This document shows positions 56,640-64,000 of a DNA stretch of 64,000 bases, one piece after another (position 1 is the stretch's first letter; every line of letters starts with the position of its first letter). The notes below the pieces were generated by a model that saw only the letters and a list, made by a program, of their open reading frames with translations, was not told where the DNA came from and ran no database searches. The stretch is from NCBI GenBank assembly GCA_028023455.1, contig JAQFVV010000205.1, positions 1,533,353-1,597,352 on the forward strand. Reading direction: 5' to 3'. The translations under genes were made by a program, and so were the position numbers. The stretch comes from Epiperipatus broadwayi. Lineage: Eukaryota > Onychophora > Udeonychophora > Euonychophora > Peripatidae.

Positions 56640-58440
56640 TACCTCAGGGATGTTAAATGTGCCCTATGTCATAAATTTATTATCATCTCTGCTGCCCATT
56701 CATCTAAACCTCTCATCTTTCCAGTCCCTGTCTCATTCAGTTCATTCTCTGTAAACCTAATATTTTCATTACTATATACTTTTATGTTTGTTATCTCTGT
56801 CCTTCATATCTAACATCTTTTTATATCCACTACATACCTGTTTAAGATTGTCTCTAATTCTTCTCTAGAACTACACTCTATTCCCCCATCATCTAGCAAT
56901 ACTATTTCTCTCCTACATTTCTTCTTTTGATGTATTTCCAAATTTTTTTACTCCCATCTCTTCCACTTTTATTAATATCTTCCAGTAATTTACTATTCAA
57001 TTTCATTCTCTCTCTATAACTATCTATTTTAGACTTCTGTTTTAAATAGTTTTCCCATTTAACATTAACACCTTTCTCACTTTCTTTGTTCTTAATAGCA
57101 TACTTATCTTCTCTGCATGCTTCCCCCCTCTCTTTTACACTTTTATCAAGTCTCACTTTTCAATTTTTATTCTTCTAAATATTCTTATCTAAAACCCTAT
57201 TTGCCACTTTTTCTACTTCATCATACCAATTCTTATATTCATTCCCAACCAACTCTTCCATACTTATTCAACTTTTATTTTATATTTTTCTAACTTATTC
57301 TTTTAATTCATTTTCCTTTTACATCTTCGACTATGCTTTCTACTTTTATTACTATTTTCCATTACATTAATAATCATTTCTATTATTAAAAAAATTATGA
57401 TCACTATTACATACTCTGTTTTGCTTACTTTATTCATTCCCTCTTTTTCTATTAATTTTCTGTACTTTATTCATTCCCTCTTTCTCTACTAATACAGTCG
57501 AAACTGTAAGAAAATAAAGAAGGTTAAGAAAATTACTTGCATTAAAGTGTATATGAGTGAAGTATTATAAGTAATATATATGATTATATGAAGATATGCA
57601 AAGAAAGTGAAGGAGAAGAATAACATAATACATAATCTATTGTGTAAAATATATTATTTCTAGACCATGTGTATTGTCCCTCATAAATATTTGATAAATT
57701 CCCAATGTTCAAATTTATTTTCACACAAAAATTCTTCAATGGCTGTTTATTATTGTTATCTACATCATAAATTTCTTCAATATGCTCATTCATGTCCCTA
57801 ATAACCATTATTCTCTTCCCTTTTTTTAAAACTCTGTATATCTTTGACTAGGCATCCATATATGCTACTGTTTCACTCCATTATTATTTGATTATCTCCA
57901 GAAGCTATATATACTATAACCACCATCCATTCTTGTTTTCCTAACTGTATTTCAAACCACAAATGTTCTTGACATTTAACAGTATTTAAATATTTTTTTT
58001 GACAAACTCGTATACCACCGACCCTTTTTTTTTTCTTTAATATTTATACCCTGCCATACCAAGTCTTCAACTTCTCTTAAATGGGTTTCCACTACTGCTA
58101 GTAACTCAAGCTCTTTATTTTAACTACTTTGTTTAACTCTATCCACTCTTCAGGTCTTCTACCACTTTATATTTTCAAATATCCAATTTTCGCAATTTCT
58201 TCTTTCCTAAATACTCTTTTATAAATTCTTTTGACTCTTTCTTCTTCATTATGTTTATAAATAACTTATTTACTATTAATTTTACAGACCCATTATCTCT
58301 CAACATCTACATTTATATCTAAATCATCTACCCTTTGTTTATTTTTTATATCCCATCCATTTTTTTTTCTGATAACACTAAAATTTAAAATCCCACCCCT
58401 CTTTATAAATTTTCTTAACTATATTCTTTATAAATCAAAC
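56640..58440 (-). pseudogene. LINE fragment: apurinic-type endonuclease and linker to RT
   Basis: Minus-strand coding text, broken in many places. Endonuclease (about 58,100-57,600): AVVETHLRE, VWQGINIKEKKRVGGIRV, WMVVIVYIA, then DMNEHIEEI and GQYTWSRNNIFYTIDYVLC. These are the GDMN, W and S.IDY.L signatures of the exonuclease/endonuclease/phosphatase fold that nicks target DNA in non-LTR retrotransposons. After it, 57,156-56,902 is a basic, helical linker ending KKIWKYIKRRNVGEK, as found before the RT. RT is absent. Probably the same family as the RT pieces at 52.7, 60.3 and 39.2 kb, but no overlap proves it. Confidence 0.75.
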
Positions 58441-58454
58441 TCCCTAAAACTTCA

Positions 58455-58725
58455 CTTAGCAAACTCTTCACAGATTAGTACCACATAGTACAAGCCTTAG
58501 TAAACAATGAATACAAGATTAGTACATAAAATGTCTATCTAGTATCTATGCAATATTCCTTGACAGTAATACTTTCAGATCCATAAATCCACAAGTTAAA
58601 AACTAGTCTGGGGACATTGGATGGGTAGACACTAAATAAGGATTTTATGCACAAACCTTCTTGCATACATTGATTACTAAGTCTTATCTAGGATGGCACT
58701 ACTGTATGGAGCATTTGTTACTGAT
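58455..58725. mobile_element. Foldback element family, copy 2
   Basis: Left arm from GCAAACTCTTCACAGATTAG with CTTAGTAAACAATGAATACA; right arm GCATACATTGATTACTAAGT to CACTACTGTATGGAGCATTT. The arms are reverse complements with scattered mismatches. Confidence 0.65.
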
Positions 58726-58989
58726 GTAACAGCTTGTGTATCCATAGGAAATGGTAATCATGTGACGTTTTAGTGATTTTATACAAATCCTGCCTATAAG
58801 ATGATGGTGACAGTGGTTTTTAAAGAACTGAAGTCATGGAAATGTCTGGATACAGAACTGGGATCAGATCTATATGACTATACAAGAAAATGATCTTGGA
58901 TTGAAAATGTGTTTTTATCTTGAGATCATAGTTTTATAGTTAAGTAAGTAGTTAAAAAGGTGGTGCTTGAGGGTTGCATTAAATTCTAT

Positions 58990-59162
58990 GATCTAAGTGT
59001 TGTGCTCTTAGGTCCAATGTCCCTTTTTGATTAAATTAATGTTAAAAATTAGTCTGGAGATATTGGATGAGTAGATACTAGATAGGGATTTTATGCATAA
59101 ACATTCTTGCAATCACTGATTACTAAGGTTTGCACTGGGTGGCAACTACTGCATGGAGAGTT
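58990..59162. mobile_element. Foldback element family, right-arm piece
   Basis: GATATTGGATGAGTAGATAC through GCAATCACTGATTACTAAGG to ACTGCATGGAGAGTTTGCTA. Only the right half is present. LINE 3' UTR follows directly, as in an insertion into that LINE. Confidence 0.6.
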
Positions 59163-59315
59163 TGCTACTTGGGATGGAGCAGGATAGAGAAGAATATGGG
59201 AAAAAACTTAGAATGTGAAATGGAAAAAGAATGTAAAGTGGCTAAGAAGTATATCTGGGCATGGTAGCTGAAATTCGTTACTCTGATAAAGGAGAAGTCA
59301 CAGTGCATCTCATTT
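59163..59315 (+). pseudogene. LINE 3' UTR fragment
   Basis: GGGATGGAGCAG, AAAGTGGCTAA, CTGGGCATGGTAGCTGA and GGAGAAGTCACAGTGCATC match the reverse complement of 39,205-39,340. So this is the 3' end of the same LINE, in opposite orientation. Confidence 0.75.
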
Positions 59316-59324
59316 CATTATACT

Positions 59325-59610
59325 GGCTAAAAATTTAATGAAAGCATATTTTTAAAAAATATACTATCATCTATTGTGTATCACTAAAAACTTACTGAGT
59401 TGATATCAATGGGATTTGAAATTTGACTCACATATCACTGATAGAACTGGACAATCCTGAAATATTGTATGGTATCTAACATAAGTACAAAATTTGAAGA
59501 AAATCTGTTTGATAGAAGTATATTTAAATTAATCCAAACAAGTAAACAAGAATATAGAATTTATTTTAAGTTAAACAAAAGCAAAAAAGCAGTACCATAA
59601 GTTACATATT
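59325..59610. repeat. Dispersed repeat, copy 2
   Basis: Same orientation as 30,590-30,930, with the same order of shared phrases. Unknown type. Confidence 0.6.
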
Positions 59611-59984
59611 TAAATGGAGCAAAAAACAGTAACAATAAGCTTTGAAAAGTGCAAAAACATTCCAAAGATAATAGTATCTCATTTTGCATCTTTGTTTTTT
59701 ACTTCCAAAGAACAATCAATAAAATTTACAGAATTATACTATCTTGAAGTATAAACTTTTATTCCTGACACTTTCTAATACTCCACTCCCAAATGAAAAT
59801 AAATTCATAAATGACCTATCAGTCTGATCTCCTAATTTATGTCTTCTTATTCTATGGATGTTGCTCCCCACCCCTGAAGGTATTGTGAAGCACATATATT
59901 AACAATTCTGAATCAGAACCCACACAACATCACATGACCACAATTTTCTATACTTATACAAACTGTTAAAACAGTGACATACTT
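59611..59984. other. Non-coding, no feature
   Basis: AT-rich, no gene recognised. Confidence 0.4.
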
Positions 59985-60288
59985 TCTACATAGCAATGCC
60001 ATTGATTGCAATCCATAGTAATCAATGGATGCAAGGTTTGTACATAAAATCTCTACCTAGTGCCTCCTCATCCAATATTTCCAGATTAATTTCTACCCTG
60101 GCGGAATGCATTAGAACTTAAGATGTAGTGCTCTCAGATCCAAGACTCCTCACTAATGAAAATCACAAACTAGACACTAGTTTGGTGACATTGGATGAAT
60201 AGGCACTAGATAGGACTTTTATGCACAACTTTTTGTATTCATTGATTGCTACGCCTCACACTGAGAGGCACTACTGTATGGACAGTAA
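59985..60288. mobile_element. Foldback element family, copy 3 (best preserved)
   Basis: The left arm (ATAGCAATGCCATTGATTGC, then CATAGTAATCAATGGATGCA, then CATAAAATCTCTACCTAGTG) is the reverse complement of the right arm (CACTAGATAGGACTTTTATG, then TTCATTGATTGCTACGCC, then GAGGCACTACTGTATGGA). Arms of about 120 bp with about 75-80% pairing. No transposase. Confidence 0.75.
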
Positions 60289-60552
60289 TATTGATGGAAG
60301 GGAATAATGTAATGGTGGAAATGCAAGGATGTCTTAGATTAGATAGGCATATAGGAGATAGTTTATTTGTAGTTCTACAACTTATGGATATGAGTAGGAA
60401 TTCAGGTAAACAGTTATATATGAGTTTTATAGATATAGAGAAGGAATATGATAGAGTAAATAAAAATAGATTATGGATAAGTTTACTAAATTTGGGAATG
60501 GATGAAGCTTTAGTGGATATTATTAAAAAATTATATGAAAATAATTATATAT
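60289..60552 (+). pseudogene. LINE fragment: RT motifs before and including motif A
   Basis: Open in one frame: QGCLRLDRHIGDSLFVVLQL, then KQLYMSFIDIEKEYDRVNKN and LWISLLNLGMDEALVDIIKK. This is the standard non-LTR pattern: (Q.GFR..RS..D), FID..KA(Y/F)D.V with the first catalytic Asp, then LW..L...G. It stops at a (TA)n tract. A second copy of its last 92 bp lies at 60,895-60,987. Confidence 0.8.
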
Positions 60553-60607
60553 ATATATAAAACAAAAACAAGTTAATCACATAACCTGCTATCACTTGTT
60601 ATTTATG

Positions 60608-60879
60608 TTCAAAAGATGGCGCTTCACCAAAACCACCGAACAAGTGTAAGATTTGTTTACATAAATGAAAAAAGAGTCAGAAATTAACTACCTCTTTCAT
60701 TTGCAAATGAAAGAGGTAGTTAATTTCTGACTCTTTTTTCGTTTATGTAAACAAATCTTACACTTAACTACCTCTTTCATTTGCAAATGAAAGAGGTAGT
60801 TAATTTCTGACTCTTTTTTCGTTTATGTAAACAAATCTTACACTTGTTCGGTGGTTTTGGTGAAGCGCCATCTTTTGAA
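60608..60879. mobile_element. Palindromic foldback element with internal 78-bp tandem unit
   Basis: Outer ends TTCAAAAGATGGCGCTTCAC and, reversed, the same at 60,860-60,879. Arms pair almost perfectly through AACCACCGAACAAGTGTAAG and AAGAGTCAGAAATTAACTAC to a self-complementary centre CATTTGCAAATG. The centre plus one flank (about 78 bp) is present twice in tandem (centres near 60,705 and 60,783), giving nested hairpins. It is bracketed by two copies of the same LINE piece. Confidence 0.92.
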
Positions 60880-60894
60880 TATATATATATATAC

Positions 60895-60987
60895 TAAAAA
60901 TAGATTATGGATAAGTTTACTAAATTTGAGAATGGATGAAGCTTTAGTGGATATTATTAAGAAATTATATGAAAATAATAATTATAT
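60895..60987 (+). pseudogene. Second copy of the LINE RT piece
   Basis: Repeats 60,461-60,552 with three or four differences (LWISLLNLRMDEALVDIIKK). It ends at another (TA)n tract. Confidence 0.85.
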
Positions 60988-61004
60988 ATATATATGTACC
61001 GGTC

Positions 61005-61201
61005 AAAACATCCACCCAACATCTAAACTCAAAGTCAGATTCAACCCCAGTCTAATCAAAGATTTTACTCCAGACCAAACTGAATTCGAATCCAACTCAC
61101 GAGATCAGATCAAATCAATGGATGACATATGTCGGTGGTACATGACTATGTGCCAAGAAACTAGCTCAACAGATGATGATGATCTGAGATCCCTGATCTG
61201 A
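61005..61201 (+). CDS. Coding-like tail, 65 codons, unknown
   Basis: After a (TA)n tract the frame TGQNIHPTSKLKVRFNPSLI, DFTPDQTEFESNSRDQIKS, MDDICRWYMTMCQETSSTDD and DDLRSLI runs to a stop. Its composition is far from the AT-rich background: it is acidic and ends in an Asp run. It looks like the C-terminus of a real protein, host or transposon. AATAAAATAA follows 18 bp after the stop and could be its poly(A) signal. No acceptor or family was recognised. Confidence 0.4.
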
Positions 61202-62572
61202 CTCTAATAACGTATAATAAAATAACTAAGGATATTTATAAGTCAATTCATATATGTATGTTTGGGTTGCCAATACAGACAGTGAGCATTAATATTAAAA
61301 TAATTATTGAATAATAAAGAAAGTTAAAAACCAAATGTATTAATAAAATGTTTAATAAGAAGAAATATTTTGTTCAACTTTTGTGATTAAGATTATATAG
61401 ATTACCTCTAGTCTTTAAGAATGGGAGTTATAATTTACAATAAGAATGGCAGTCATTATTATATGCCAATAACTATTACAATGCCCCGACAAGTAAATAA
61501 AGGTAGATAAATTTGGCTTTGACAGAAATTATTATTCTAATTCTAAAAGAGAGAATTTGAGATTCACTTTCACATTCGTAAATCAATTCACAAAAAGCAT
61601 GATAACTAGTAGGGCATAACTTTACTGTTTACTAAAGAACTTATTTAATGATAAATGAATATGAAATTGTTTGACTTTAATAAAATCAATTCATTACAAT
61701 TTACGAGCATGAGAGTGAGGCTTTATTTGAACTGAGAAATAACAGTGCTGACAATTTATGAGTGTTAAGAATAAATACGAATATAATGGCTTGTCGGTGA
61801 TTTGAGAAAATAGCAGGGTGGCTTGTATTTGACCAGTTTTTGATGCTCTATGAAAAATCTATGGAACACAGGGAAAGCCAGGCGGGGTCATAGCCATGGA
61901 CCTTTGGTGTTCCAATATAAAAACAAGCAAGTGAGGAAGTGGTTTCTTTCTGGGTAATTAAAGTAATAATATTACTGAGGACAAGCCTACGAGGCAGGAG
62001 ATGGCTCATGTCAGCAACATTCGGAAAATGATGACTAAATAATCATCATGTTTAATTAATAAAACCCATATTATATAAAGAATGCTCTACATAATGACCT
62101 GATCATGTTGAATTAAAGTCAAATGAGCTTTAACTAAAAGTACTTAAGGCAATTATAAAAATTTATGCTAATTATACCCTAAATATCATGCCCTCCCAGA
62201 ATACTAATATAAAGTATACAGTTTAAGTAATAATATATTGACATTAATTCCTTTATCAACCTTTTTGCAAAACATTTTAACATTATTAATATGAACAAAT
62301 AAATATTGGTGAAACTCAAGAAAATAGCCAGGGGCATAGGCTAGAAAATGGGCTAAAAATTGTTATCAGCCATTGGTAAAAATAGTAAACATTTAATAAA
62401 TTCTTCAATTTGATAATTAATAGAACTGTATTAAATTAGTTATAGTAGGCAAGAATTACTATAAAACTTAATATTATATTATTTTCATGAGGCAAGTTTA
62501 ACAAAAGGGATTATTATTGAGTTGAAGCCTTATTGGCATATAATGAAAATAAATGATATTAATAATTATTCA

Positions 62573-62574
<2 letters not shown>
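61202..62574. other. Non-coding stretch with a promoter/poly(A)-like pair
   Basis: ATATAAAA at 61,915-61,922 in a less AT-rich patch (61,790-62,030), and AATAAA at 62,058, suggest the U3-R part of a solo LTR. There is no second copy and no TG...CA border could be fixed. Confidence 0.3.
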
Positions 62575-62612
<38 letters not shown>

Positions 62613-62652
62613 ATATATTATATATCATTATATATATATATATATATATATA
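62575..62652. repeat. (TA)n microsatellite
   Basis: Nearly pure alternating T and A for about 78 bp, with a short TAATAATATATT interruption. Confidence 0.95.
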
Positions 62653-64000
62653 ATACAGTTAGTGAAACGAACCACCATCATAAGAAAGGAAAGTTAACAA
62701 ATATTAAATTTAAAGACTAGAGATATAGATAGAAAATTACTTATACAATAAAGACATTATAAAGCAAGAAGGAGATTTAACAGTAATTAATTTTAAAAGG
62801 TGTTGTAAAATAAAGTTCGGAAACTGGCCAGAAAGTTGTGGTTGTTTAAAGAAAGATATTATCATTCCTTCATGATTGGTTCCTTAGTTTACATGGCAGA
62901 ATCCAATTGGGTTGAAACGTAGGTGCGCATTTTGAACTTTTGTGAAATGGCCTTTGGATTGATTCTTTCAGGTTTTGGCAGCACGATTAGTGCGGAAAAA
63001 GTTTAGTTGAGCAGATACATTGAGGATCTTCTGGGACTTTGGGCACAGCAGTCAGATTCCCAAAGTTAGCCCCTCACCATGATGGAGACACTATAAAGAT
63101 TCAAAATTTAAGATGCACGTAGCTTCTAGTAGCACTTCTTTCAAAACAAATATGGCTTCTCCATCTCCAAACTTTTCCAGGGTATTTATACCTGTTCTCT
63201 GGTTTCCCCCCTATACCGACTCTTGATGCCTTCAGGCTAAAGCTTCTTACCTTATCAAAGTTACAAATTTTGTTAATTGATTTTAGATACATTCCTTCAA
63301 TAAGGCTTTCAAACTCATTAACTTTAAATTCATTTTTTAATTAGAAAATGAATTTGTAAATCTGAAAAATAATTTTAATTAGGAACTGTCCTAACATTTT
63401 AAATTATTATCTTTTTGCTAATTAATAAAAATTTCCCCGTTGTCTTTGGGAGTGAGCAATCTGAAAGATTATAGAAAGAATGTAGATTTTAATCAGAGAA
63501 ATTTGAGCAAACTAGTGTAAGTAAAATAAAACATTCCGACGCAATGAAGCTTTGTAATGAATATATATATTTAATTATTTATAAATACATACACACAATC
63601 CATGCAGTTATAATATATATAAATTCATGAATAATTTTATCATGAATTTATTAATGATATTGGTTAGTTTAAATATTAAAGCAGTTGGTTTAACACACGT
63701 TTATATAACACTGTTTTTAAATGAAACTAGCATGTATTGAATGTATAAAGCCCCATTGCATTCAGAAATTCACGATTAGTACAAGGGTTTGAAGTGGGCT
63801 ACAGGTGAGATATCATGAATCTAGGATCAAACTTAGATCTGACTGCTTCATTTTTTTCCACTTCAAAAAAAAAACAATGGAAAAAAAATCTCGTTACTTA
63901 TATTTGATACATTCATATAAGTTTACTTAATTAATTAATAGACTCTGGGAGAACAGCATGAGTGTGAATACTAACATCTGTACAAAAACACAAAATTATA
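62653..64000. other. Non-coding stretch, possible worn element
   Basis: 62,820-63,260 is less AT-rich (for example TTTTGGCAGCACGATTAGTG at 62,973) and has a 63-codon minus-strand frame (63,101-63,292) without recognisable domain. Nothing else seen. Confidence 0.35.

Noticed and set aside
1-64000. CRISPR arrays, riboswitches, bacterial operons, phage genes
   Set aside because: No regular short repeats with spacers and no prokaryote-type gene packing. All evidence points to a eukaryotic nuclear genome.

Overview
This window looks like intergenic and intronic DNA from a large, repeat-rich animal genome. By eye it is about 70% A+T, with many (TA)n tracts and microsatellites. It carries spliced exons with GT-AG borders and decayed transposable elements of every major class. 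It also contains a 500-N scaffold gap at 19,657-20,156. The mix of elements (Penelope-like, Ty3/gypsy with a coiled-coil gag, hAT, pogo/Tigger-type, non-LTR) fits an invertebrate. An arthropod, possibly a chelicerate or a hemipteran, is my best guess, but the sequence does not settle the species.

Host genes. The clearest host signal is a pair of small plus-strand exons at 5,843-5,881 and 7,138-7,201. Their splice phases join exactly and encode one ankyrin repeat, whose wording closely resembles the last ankyrin repeats of the H3K9 methyltransferase G9a/EHMT. The rest of that gene was not found here. A possible two-exon minus-strand mini-gene (10,302-10,657) and an unexplained open frame (10,963-11,331) follow.

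Layout. 1-5.8 kb: a TA-flanked palindromic MITE, a degenerate minisatellite and a Penelope-like (PLE) remnant. 5.8-12 kb: the host exons and a small MITE. 12-20 kb: a TIR element, LINE fragments of two kinds, a 1.3-kb pogo/Tigger-like element, and a hAT remnant cut by a 435-bp satellite that runs into the gap. 20-30 kb: a minus-strand Ty3/gypsy element with 2.1-kb LTRs, a tRNA-Lys-type primer site, a polypurine tract and frameshifted gag-pol. 33.6-36 kb: an internally deleted gypsy element encoding gag-protease-integrase remnants. 36.5 kb: a tRNA-like sequence. 39-40 kb: a LINE 3' portion. 42.4-44.4 kb: a nearly intact PLE open frame with RT and GIY-YIG domains. 44.6-52.7 kb: two 1.7-1.9-kb direct repeats (LTR-like) around a gag/integrase-C-terminus fusion frame. 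52.7-61.2 kb: a patchwork of LINE pieces and foldback elements. 61-64 kb: AT-rich sequence with a coding-like tail and a promoter/poly(A)-like stretch.

How the parts relate. Almost everything is mobile DNA. Two gypsy-type elements have independently lost their catalytic core, yet keep open frames that join gag to integrase ends, which suggests non-autonomous derivatives. The long gypsy element has similar LTRs but a broken pol and probably also moved in trans. Many element edges fall in (TA)n tracts. No RNA gene beyond the tRNA-like one, no CRISPR and no bacterial-type operon was seen. Coordinates of decayed elements are approximate, because all comparisons were made by reading the window against itself.
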